The position numbers and the translations under genes were made by a program. DNA of 64,000 nt from Eimeria necatrix. Its lineage: Eukaryota > Apicomplexa > Conoidasida > Eucoccidiorida > Eimeriidae. The notes below the pieces were generated by a model. The model saw only the letters and a program-made list of their open reading frames with translations. It did not search any database and was not told where the DNA came from. The DNA is taken from the NCBI RefSeq assembly GCF_000499385.1, contig NW_013654473.1, positions 1 to 64,000 on the forward strand. The letters run 5' to 3'. Below are positions 14,001-23,333 of this stretch, piece by piece (the first letter of the stretch is position 1; every line of letters starts with the position of its first letter).

Positions 14001-17000
14001 GATTTTGTCGTGTGCTGCGTGCTTCGACTCGCTCGTCCGGTTGCTTTTTGTTGCCTGCGTCAGTTCCATTGGGCAGTTTTATGGTAGAAGGTTGCGCAAA
14101 GCGCCGTTTAAGAGCTTCCACGCGCTTAATTAGTGACACCAAGGCAATACGAGCTGCACAAGACACTTCTTGTTCCTCGCCTGCTTCACGGCTAGACGCG
14201 TGGTCCAGACCCTGGTATAGGTGCTCCTGAGATCCTACATCTGAAGACCTGGGAGGAAGCTGTTGGTGAGCTCTGGGCACAGCAGTGTCGTGAGGGCCTT
14301 GTTGCATTCCAGCGGTCATTTCTACAAGATCTTGATCTGCGTGTATATCCCCTCTGGGCTCGGATTCTTTCATTTGCGGTTCGGCCTCAGCCTCTATATG
14401 CTGGCAGTCTTGGAGTGGTGAATGCAACGAATTTTCCCCCTCTCCGTGCACGGGGACCTCCTGCTCCATCATTTCCACATTGTAGACTTCTGCGTGTAAA
14501 GCCCCTTTTGGCTCGGATTCTTTCATTTGCGGTTCGGCCTTAACCTCTGCATGCTGGCAGTCTTGGAGTGGTGAATGCAACGAACTTTCCCCCTCTCCGT
14601 GCATGGGGACCTCCTGCTCCATCATTTGCATATTGTGGACTTCCTCCGAGCGACGCATGCTGGAGATTTGCTGGTATGAAGCGGAGCACAGCTGAGCTCT
14701 GCATGGGCCAGAATCATACTGCATAATTAGACGGCTCATCAATTCTCTTTGAGCACTAAGCTGCTGTCTCAGATTTTCCAACTCATGCTGGAGATACTGC
14801 GTAAAGCATTTGTTTCTCTGCAGTCCCTGTTGTTCTTCCTGAAACTTTTCAGAATTTTTCAGCGGCTGTAACATCTCTTTTGAATGCTTGGCAAAAAGTG
14901 CAACTGCTTCAGAATCGCCTCCCTCTAATTCCATACGTTTGCCTAATGGTAGGCATTCGCCGCACCTGACTGAAACATTCTCTTGTATATCAAAGCTGCT
15001 GCGCCTTATTGATGACTCGACACTTGTTCCCTGGAAGCAGCACGAATTAGTGCTCTGTGACATCCATAGGAGGGATTGGTTATGGTATATATGCGGATTT
15101 GAAAATGTGCGCGCCTCATAGTACACTCGTTTTGAGGAAGCCTCTGGTGATTTTACTGTGAACTCTGCGCCGTGTCCTACTTTCCACGTTAGAATATTTG
15201 CTGGCATCAAAACATTTTCTCGCGATGTTGGGATATCATCGGACGCCGAATTATCTTGATTCCCACCAGCACCTCGAATTGTGTTTTTCGAGACTTCAGA
15301 ACCTCTTGCCATCATCGACTTTTGCACAACTGAGCAGCAAAGGCTTACTTCGCCATACGTGTCGGTCAATGAATGCGCCATCTGAGTAGTGGTAGTGCGC
15401 TTGCTGTCCTCCCCTTTTTCCTCAGAAGCCCCTTGCGGCGGTTCCCGGTGGCAGCCTTCCTCATGCGATACGGGTTCGCATTGTTTCTTTGGCTCCAGTT
15501 TCACCATTCGAGTACTCGGTCTCTTTTGGAAAGTTTCAGATGGCCCTCTGCTAGTGAAAGCACTTTCCTCTTCATCCACGAAATAAGGGGACAGATTGCA
15601 CACCGGCGCTCGTTCACTTTCAGAGATTCTATCTTCATAGTGGTGCTCTAGAACGCTTTTGTATCCGGACAGCACGGGCCGCTGCTTGCTGTCTGCTTGT
15701 TGCTCTGTTAAGCGCACGGGCTGACAAGCGTCCTTGCGCTCGTCTTGCACGTTTACAGCTCCAGCAGATAGTGGTGCAGCTTCTGCTGCAGTAGAATCCG
15801 CTGTGGTCAGCACTCTGTCCGCTGCGACGAGCGCCGCGCTGACGTCTGTCAACGCTATAGGACTAGGAGCCCGTGAGCAACTTAGATTAGCCTGGTGAGA
15901 GGCTATTTCAACAGCACCGTCGAGGTCTTCCACATGAGGTGAGTTTTGTGGAAAGACCTCAAAATTTTGAACGTCCCGAGTCTCACCATGGCGGACTGCT
16001 GAGTCGTGAATAGAGCCTACTGTATTTCTTACTCCACAAAATGGCAAATTGTGCTTTATGCAGATCTCAGGTTCCTCTTCAGGAGGAGACAGGAGGCCTT
16101 TCTGAGAAGACACATTACTGCTGATAGCTCCGTCGGCATCTCGAGGTCTGACAGCGCTTACTAGTCTACCAGTGCTTTCGGTAGTTGTACTTGAGCATTC
16201 TTGCAACTTTGAGCTATCGAGTGCCCAACAGTTCTTCTCGCCAGTTTGCTCAGACAAAGAATCAATACTCTGTTTTTTATTCGTGCCGGCTTCGTTGGGC
16301 ACTGGCTTGAGGAAATGAGTCATCCTATTCAGTTGTGTCGGTGCATCCTTTGATTTCGTGTCCACTGAGGGCTCTTCTCCATTATTATGGTTTCCTTGAC
16401 ACCTCCGCAGGAACCTACGTGCACCGTTGCGCAGCTGCCTAATAGTTGCAGTGCTCAAAGCCTATGCGGAAAAAAAGTGACAAGCACCTGCCCGCCGGGA
16501 AAGTAGACAGTCAGAAGTTCAACATACAGTAGAGATAAAGACAAGGGGAAGGGGAAATTCCACTATGCAGAGTGACAGCGGAAAAGCCAGCAGCTATCTT
16601 ACCTTACTGATGATGCGGGCGAGATGACGAAGTGCCGCAATTTGTGAGAGTGTTCCCCGTGGCTCAGCAGGAGTCGCAATGAACGCACCTTCACCAGGAA
16701 TGTCTACTGACCTGCTGTCAACAGCAGGGTGTAACCCACTTCGAAGCCCAGCAAACAAGCCAATTGCTTCCTCCGGTGTCTTTGGCTCTGTGCATGCTGC
16801 AGATGGACTTGATGGAGGTAGAACTGCTGAATCAGAAGCCACATTTGGTGCTGCTATACTTGCAGTCGTTGATATAGCTGACGATTTTGACTGTTCTGGA
16901 CCCTCTTGGAGTCTAGATGCAGCACTTGCAGAAGGTGAAGTAGGTGCAGCAGCGCAGTATTCCGCCTCTTGCATTCGGCTCCTTGGTGAAGTAGCTTTAG

Positions 17001-18718
17001 ATGGGGTGAAAAGAAGTGCCCGTTTTGTGGTTAGAGATGCTCCTGAATCCTCAGGTATCGGGTCTGTTTGATAACTTGTTGAAAGAGTGCTGGGACAGCG
17101 GCGAGCTTCGCCGTAGTCCCATAGATGCGGCTCATCACTTACAGTATGGGGCCCTGAATCGGCTGATTCGAGCTTCAGCGAGTGAAGTGCCTCGTCTTTG
17201 GGCGGTGCGGATGCCAGAACCCCAGATGAGATGGAAGTGCTCGTCCCTGGAGCTCCTGCTGGGTTGCCTTCAATCCCCAACTTTGATGAGCAGCCTCGAC
17301 GCTTGATCATTACGGGCTGCAGTTTCTTCCCCAGTGCAGAAAGGTCGCTAGCTGGTCCAACTATGCCTGCCTTTCGCCGTACTGTGTTAGACTTCTCGGA
17401 GCTGCACCGGCTTTTAGCGGGAAGCCTTGCGCTGCCTTTGTTATTGCTGACTGACCTAAGAGCTGAAAAGGGTCTTGCGTCCGACCCTTGAACAATTCTC
17501 CGGCATCTCGATACGCATTCCTTAAAGGACGTGGAGTATTTCATGCTAGCGGTCTGGGACGGCCTGAAGAAAGTTCCTGGCACCAGAGATTTTCCGAGCA
17601 TCTTCCCTGCCAAAGGAGACCGCGGCCGAATGCTTTTGTGGTCTCCCGTAGATTCTCGTGCCGCTGCAACTTCTTTCCTAATCCTCGCAGCAACTTCTTC
17701 TGTCTTGCTCTTAGCTCTTAAAAAAGCCTCTATCTCACTTGCATTGAGTTTAAACGCAGTCCCCAATCCCGACGTCGTTGCTGAGTCCAGCAGTCTCACA
17801 GATGAGCCTTCAGAATCCTCTATCGAGGCAGCAGCAAAAGCTGCTGCAGTTGCTGCTGCAGCCCAGCCCTCGGAAGTTGTCTTCAGAGGGCTCATGGGGG
17901 AAATTTTGTCAACTGTACTATCGCCTGGACTGCGGAACGTTGTGCTGCCTGTGGCAAACGGGCAACAGAACAGTGGGCGCGTTCCATCCTAGTAATTGCC
18001 CAGCATAGCTGCTGAAAATTTAGTTTCTCCTTCAGTGGTTATGCATGATGACAACTGGTGGCTTTTTTCTGTTTTAGGTATCTAGCATACGCTCTGCATG
18101 GGGGGTCGAGGTTCTCCGGGGTGTCTGCAAGAAGTCGCTAATTAATTTGTCTATTGACCGGGAAACATTGGTAATACAGAATCCATCGTCTTCAGTAGAA
18201 AATGATCCAAAGACGCCTGTTTCATCAGTCTCCAAAACACAGCTGCTGCGTAATGCAACGGGGAAGGTTTTTTGCCTGCGAGATGCTGATGTCCACTGTG
18301 CTGCACGTTCCTCGGTAGTCCATTGTGTTGATGTGCAGCGAAGAGGAGAACATTCATGAATGCTGCAGCTCTCACTCTCGCTGGAGTCCCAAAGGCTGAA
18401 TCGCGCGTCTAAAGGCTGTCCCACTTTCTCGGGCACTGGGGACCACCCGCTGAATCTCGCCGTGTCTGCTTTGCGAAGCTCGCCCAAAGTGTTTGGTTCA
18501 TTGCTTGAGGTGCTTCCTGCTCTTTGAGGCCCATAAAGACTGTCGATGAGGCAATGGCTTTCTGAGTTTAGAGATGAATCTGAGAAATAGTGGGTGATGC
18601 CCGCGAGGTCAGCAAACGGTTCATGGCTTGCCAAATAATCCCTTGCAGCACGAAAGCTAGGCACATAGTCATTGGCAGGTAAGTAGAAGGCTGCTTCAGG
18701 GTTCTTGGTGAAGGACAT
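11087..18718 (-). CDS. Large low-complexity protein with Sfi1-like C-terminal repeats
   Basis: Hand-built model, complement of nine exons: 18718-18091, 17948-16603, 16461-12617, 12454-12416, 12363-12338, 12254-11960, 11862-11691, 11532-11461, 11278-11087. All eight junctions are GT-AG and phase-consistent; the total is 6615 nt, 2204 codons plus stop. The first two thirds are Ser/Gln/Glu-rich and show no known domain, with a 51-residue tandem duplication. The C-terminal ~240 residues are basic, helical and Trp/Leu-patterned (LMARCFQSWRVAVLRK, AALRRHILAWYQ, LWARALRHM), resembling Sfi1 repeats, which in known proteins bind centrin at centrosomes or spindle poles. The large exon alone ends at an apparent TAG (12613), which the donor GTAGGT just before it removes. 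The 5' end is uncertain: the frame stays open upstream of the chosen ATG. The 26-nt exon is the weakest element. Confidence 0.65.
14338..14643 (-). repeat. Intragenic tandem duplication, 2 x 153 bp
   Basis: Two adjacent copies with a 153-bp period (51 codons) inside the largest exon of the Sfi1-like gene. Each encodes MMEQEVPxHGEGExSLHSPL, followed by QDCQH, AEPQMKESEP and an HA motif. The copies differ at only a few codons, and the repeat keeps the frame, so it is a recent in-frame duplication in a disordered, acidic part of the protein. Confidence 0.9.
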
Positions 18719-19588
18719 TTCCTGCCTACTGGTGTTAATGGATGGGTCACCAACACCCAATGAAACCGCGTGCGCTGGAAGCCCGAAGGAAAGTCCGATG
18801 AGGTGAAAACCACAGCGGACGCCTGAAATCTTCTCATAGAGAAAAAATGCGTAGCTTCATGCGTCTTACGAGATCTAGGACTAAAAGCTAACAACAGTCG
18901 GCGAGACGCTCATCGCTGTATCCACATGCCCGAGTAAAAGAGCAACAGCTCGCTTCAAATGCCTTACCTACACACACACAAACATTGTTCTGTCGTTGTA
19001 CATATCTTGCCGGGAGAGAAAACCGCGCAGTGGAGTGGCAGTGCGAGATTCACTTGGAGGTCACCTCCCAAGAGAGGCTGAGGCACAGTCTCCGTCGCAA
19101 GTCCTGCTGCACACTCGGCGAAAGAAGATATGGGTAATGCATACGAAATCATTCCGTGGTCATCACTGCCATGCTATAAGGTAGCTATACTGCAACTAAT
19201 TCCATTTTGTAAATGAAGTGAAGGAGCTCAGCCCCGCCACTCGTAACTATAGGAAAGCTCCACAGTTGACCAGCTACGCGCTCATATACAGCGACAAATT
19301 ATAGGCTTTGCCACAATATTAGTTTTCTTCCTCTGCAGCCGCAGACTATGCAATTGGACCAGATCCATCCGCCTCTGGTTAAAAGAGATGCGTTTGTGCA
19401 CGTGGCTTCCGGTCTTTTTAGTGTTGTTGGTTTATTGTAGTGTTTTGCTGACGCTCGAGAGCTCCTAACCAGAATCTTTTTCCCACGGTCAGTATGAGGC
19501 CTGTACATGCAATCAGTGTATAATGAAGACAGCATAACTATAAACACCTCCAGCTGAAATGGCATTGACTCCTTCGTTTACCGTTCAG
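18719..19588. other. Divergent intergenic region
   Basis: This separates the minus-strand Sfi1-like gene from the plus-strand gene starting near 19589 and should contain both 5' regions. A short CA microsatellite lies at about 18968-18983. An ATG at 19507 opens a 16-codon frame in the same frame as the downstream exon but separated from it by a TGA, so it could be a first exon. No core-promoter motif is convincing. Confidence 0.45.
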
Positions 19589-20431
19589 CCTGGAAGATTA
19601 GTCTGGTGTTGTTTGTTTCCTCCACTTTGGGTCGGAGCAGTATCAAATTAGTCATTTTTCTGGTTTTCCTCGTGATTGCTGTGTCGCGCAAGGAACTTCT
19701 TCTATGCCAGCGCGCAGGCTCTTATTACTCCTTCCTAACCAGTGCATGGGCACATCTTCAGTCGCCTTACCATGTCTCGTTAGCGACCGCATCTCGAGAA
19801 AATGGGTATCCGGTGGATTTCGAATGCTTTTTCTCTACGCCGAAACCTTTGAATTTGTCAGCTGATGTTCGCGTGACACTTGGCGCAGCCGTGCTTACAG
19901 CGACCAAAGGCCATCACGAGCTGCTGTTCGGGCATCTTTCCAACGCCAGCACTACTATCACGTAAACAAAAATTTCTCAGCGGACTCTATGCTCTGCAAC
20001 TAGAAGTTGTGGCTGATCAAGGTCAATGTGAGCCTTACCGTTATAACACAGAACTTTATTTTCAATGTGCAGCGGTCGCCATGCAGAAGCTGCAGGGGTG
20101 AGGTATGCATTCTTATCGGAGTTCGGCATGTCCAGTTTGGGCATTTTGGGCGCAGGCATCAAGTTGAAAAGCATCCTGATTCTATTTGTGCCTGGTTGAA
20201 AGCGTACTTTTCGCTGGCAAAGCGCCGCAGGTGAGATGTAAAGGCAGTGCATTAGCGCAAGAAACGACACAAGTATAATAAAGGAGCATGCATAATTTGG
20301 AAGATCAACGTGCGAGTGCACTAATTGCAGCTAGCCACTGAATTTGACTGGCAGTACAGTTGCTTCTCCTTTATTGCAGCAGATACAGCGTTGTGCTTGA
20401 AGGAAAACAATGTTTCTGGAACCCAGTATAA
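19589..20431 (+). CDS. Small membrane-anchored or secreted protein, unknown family
   Basis: Exons 19589-19961, 19981-20097, 20156-20230 and 20380-20431 join in consistent phase and end at TAA. Exon 1 is preceded by a pyrimidine-rich acceptor ending GTTCAG and encodes a hydrophobic segment (LVIFLVFLVIAVS), which could be a signal anchor or uncleaved signal peptide. Then comes a beta-strand-rich region with sparse cysteines, ending in YSVVLEGKQCFWNPV. The intron between the first two exons is only 19 nt. The other introns are 58 and 149 nt. The start codon was not located, so the entry is 5' partial. Its 3' end lies 187 bp from the converging 3' end of the adenylate cyclase. I do not recognise the family. 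A frameshifted pseudogene is the alternative to the 19-nt intron. Confidence 0.5.
19962..19980 (+). other. Candidate 19-nt intron
   Basis: GTAAACAAAAATTTCTCAG begins with a GTAAAC donor, ends with a T-rich acceptor, and contains the only stop (TAA) between two in-phase coding stretches. Removing it joins ..TTIT to GLYALQ.. in the same frame. No other upstream donor of the required phase lies near. Confidence 0.5.
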
Positions 20432-20618
20432 AGAGCTTTCTGGCATCCAAGGGAGGAAAAGTAATTTTTGAACTTGTGCTAGAGAAGAGTTGTCACAATG
20501 CACAGTCTCAAATTTTGATGCCGATCTTTGAGACTGTGGCTTTGTCGAGAGGCATGCCCATGCTTTCTGGGCATTCCGGTGGCTGGCATCTGAAGTTGAT
20601 GGGACATAACTATCTGAT

Positions 20619-23333
20619 TTACTTTTCTACAAGCTCCCGGAACCCTCCCCAGTCTTCAGGGGCAACGTAATTCTTGGTGCTCATGAAATGGAGAAGTACA
20701 GTTGACGGTCCATCCTCCACGCCCAGCATGTACTGTGTGCGGACAAATATCTCTCTAGCGGTGTACCACTCACCAGCTTCGTAATGCCTAAATCCGGAGC
20801 GAAAGGTACCCAAGAACTCTTTGGTCAAGTGCTCACGCATAGATACAATATCTGGGTCGGTCTCAAACATTGCAGAAATCGATGTTCGACTAGACCAAAG
20901 CTTATGCTTTTCTCGGAGACGCTGTTGCCTCTGAAGGAAGACTGCATTTTTTGAGTTCACTGTCACAGGGGTCCTTGCGGGAACCTGGAGACGACCAGGG
21001 TCTAAATCAACAGTGTAGAGTCCAAGAGGTACTTTGGAGCCCTTTACGGTAGCTCGATCAATTTGGCGACAGTATGTCTGCGTTTGCGGAGACATGATGT
21101 CGTAGAGATCGGAAGATATTAAGATTGTGACCCCATACTGCTTGGTTGCTGCCTCAAGCCTGGAAGCCATGTTTACATTGGGAGACAAGTATGACGCATC
21201 GATTTTGTATTCTGATCCAATGGCACCCTCGATAGCCCACCCAACGTGCAGGCCAAATCCCATCTTAACCTTCCAGCCCGTCCCCATGCGCTCAATGATC
21301 TCCGGTATTTCTCTGTATTCAGCCAATGTGTATGACTTGTTGATCCCCGCAACAACTTTAACAAACGACATCAATGCCATGTCTGCCAGCTTATTGCTGG
21401 TAACGGTGTCGATGATTTGTTCTTTAACGCCATCGGCGATCTCCCTCTCTGGAAACTTCCAGACCAGAAGAAATGCATCACCTATGTTCTTATTGGCGCT
21501 GCCTGAAAACTGGTCCACAGTGCCGTGGACGATCTCAGCAATCTGGTTCACAAAGACCATAACTTTTTCCTTAAGTATTTCTGTTGCATCTGTGAAATTC
21601 CGTATGTCACAAAAGCCAAAGATTGCTTCCATCTTGCGTCCCTCGATCATTGCGTTTATGTTGCCATCAGCAGTGTGCATATTTTTGGCAATAATTTCGG
21701 CTCCTGCCTCTCCAAAGCCAAGAGCTAGTAAACCCCCGATTTTGATAATGGTTTTCTCCAAGATAGCAGTCTCGTAGTTCTCCTTTTGCGTTTTCGATCC
21801 CTTGCCGCCCATCCAGTTTTTTAGCGCTTGGAGAGGATCTCCCTCTGCGTTTTCGGCGTTTTCCTCAACTTGTTTACCATCACTGTCTGCATTCATATTG
21901 GTGGCGGCAAGGGGGTTGTTTCTGATTCTGTTCATTTTTGTTATCATTCGCTCTATAGGTCTTAAAATGAGAGTATTAATATCATGGTTGATTGCCACAG
22001 TACCGATGACCATGATCAGACAAACAAACACAGTTTTAAGCATGCTCAAGGCTGATTCTAGATGAGAAAGTTCTCTCTTGTCGTAAACTGCCTTGAAAGA
22101 AGAAATTTTTTCAGAAACACAGGATGATGCCTTTTGTGTTTCAAGTGGACCTGCCACCTCCTCCGAGGGTCCTTGACAGAAAGCAGTAGAAACAACTTCC
22201 CTTTCACTAGGCCTGAGTGAATCTATCGACTCCAGCTCGTCAGTTAGCATTGTTCCGTTGACTGCGCTTGCTAGAAGCAATTCCTGTGCGCATTCTGGTG
22301 GGAGTTCCAACGGATGCTCGCAGCTCTTGAAGCCAAGACATGCCATATCTACGAACACTCGGCCAGCCGATTCAGTGACGTGTCTGAGAGGAAGCGGAAG
22401 CTCCATGTACACTAAATTTGCTGGATTGATTTCTCCTTCTGCGTAGCCTAAGCCGTTCTTGCGATGGTAATTGATGTAGTAAACGGTATTCATGGAGTAC
22501 ATTCGCCACCAAGGTGCTGTGTTGTACCGCCGGGCTGCTGTGGCAGATTCCGCGACGCTATCTAGTCCAGACTGCTCAGAGCTTGTTCTTGTGATGTATT
22601 GCTCCTCGGAGAGGAAAGGCAGAACTATGGTCATCGCGAGGATTATATAAATAACTTTCCTGGTAGTCCTGTCCGTGAGCTCCTTTCCAATTTTGCTGTC
22701 GTACTCATCTCCCTCGTCTGTGGCGTCAGCTTCTTCTTCAAGCCCGACATCATCTGGAGCGCGTTCCCCGGGTTCGAGGAACATATCTTGCTGATCCACA
22801 ACTTCGTCTTTAGCTTGGAATCGCAATGCAAGAGTTTTGTAGAGTTTTGCAACTCGAATAAGCCGAACTAAACGGATGACTCTGAGCACTCTAGCGACTT
22901 GAGACCCTGCCTTTCCGGCCCGTGACACTTGCACTACATCGCTAGATGCTACTTCAGCATTCTGTTCGACAACAAGATACATTTCATAGTATATCCATGA
23001 TAGATCTAATATTAGAGTCCCAGTCGAAACTAAATCGAACCAGAAAAATGTATGCCATGTATAATTCTCTTTTCCTACGCAGCTAACAAAGATTTCCGTC
23101 GAAAAAATGATCAAGCACAGGATGGAAAGTATGTCGAATGGCAAGTCAGCACTCACTGGCGTAGCCCACAACTTGAGATCATTTCCAAACAAAGCATATA
23201 CAGTTGCAACTGTTGTTACTACTTCTGTTGCCTGGTGATGGGAAATACGTGTACAAACAGAAACGAACTTCGAGTCGTTCTGTCCACCTTTCTTTGTGGA
23301 AGCTACAGAGCTATGCCGCTGCTGTCGGTCCAT
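20619..23333 (-). CDS. Adenylate cyclase fused to a voltage-sensor membrane module
   Basis: A 904-residue single exon making cAMP from ATP at a membrane. The N-terminus has four hydrophobic segments (about 38-50, 66-88, 96-116, then S4). S4 has positive charges exactly every third residue: R148, R151, R154, R157, R160, K163. A further membrane segment follows, then a large Cys-containing loop, another membrane segment (about 430-455) and a HAMP-like linker. The C-terminal class III cyclase domain has metal-binding D576 (GFCDIRNFTD) and D619 (NIGDAF), KIDASYL with D712 at the adenine-selecting site, and catalytic N721 and R725 (NMASRLE). Cyclase/ion-channel fusions are known in Plasmodium (ACalpha), Paramecium and Tetrahymena. 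I see no GYG pore motif, so it may be voltage-sensing without conducting. The frame is open upstream of this first ATG. Confidence 0.93.
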   Translation of the reverse strand: MDRQQRHSSVASTKKGGQNDSKFVSVCTRISHHQATEVVTTVATVYALFGNDLKLWATPVSADLPFDILSILCLIIFSTEIFVSCVGKENYTWHTFFWFDLVSTGTLILDLSWIYYEMYLVVEQNAEVASSDVVQVSRAGKAGSQVARVLRVIRLVRLIRVAKLYKTLALRFQAKDEVVDQQDMFLEPGERAPDDVGLEEEADATDEGDEYDSKIGKELTDRTTRKVIYIILAMTIVLPFLSEEQYITRTSSEQSGLDSVAESATAARRYNTAPWWRMYSMNTVYYINYHRKNGLGYAEGEINPANLVYMELPLPLRHVTESAGRVFVDMACLGFKSCEHPLELPPECAQELLLASAVNGTMLTDELESIDSLRPSEREVVSTAFCQGPSEEVAGPLETQKASSCVSEKISSFKAVYDKRELSHLESALSMLKTVFVCLIMVIGTVAINHDINTLILRPIERMITKMNRIRNNPLAATNMNADSDGKQVEENAENAEGDPLQALKNWMGGKGSKTQKENYETAILEKTIIKIGGLLALGFGEAGAEIIAKNMHTADGNINAMIEGRKMEAIFGFCDIRNFTDATEILKEKVMVFVNQIAEIVHGTVDQFSGSANKNIGDAFLLVWKFPEREIADGVKEQIIDTVTSNKLADMALMSFVKVVAGINKSYTLAEYREIPEIIERMGTGWKVKMGFGLHVGWAIEGAIGSEYKIDASYLSPNVNMASRLEAATKQYGVTILISSDLYDIMSPQTQTYCRQIDRATVKGSKVPLGLYTVDLDPGRLQVPARTPVTVNSKNAVFLQRQQRLREKHKLWSSRTSISAMFETDPDIVSMREHLTKEFLGTFRSGFRHYEAGEWYTAREIFVRTQYMLGVEDGPSTVLLHFMSTKNYVAPEDWGGFRELVEK

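Noticed and set aside
13600..15651. Many plus-strand frames of 60-97 codons
   Set aside because: All lie opposite the 3.8-kb minus-strand exon and have typical antisense composition.
20410..20670. ATG-initiated 86-codon plus-strand frame
   Set aside because: It overlaps the end of the cyclase and competes with a phase-consistent last exon (20380-20431) of the upstream gene; no domain seen.
21127..21777. Plus-strand frame of 216 codons
   Set aside because: It is the exact antisense of the cyclase catalytic domain, which has all metal and transition-state residues.
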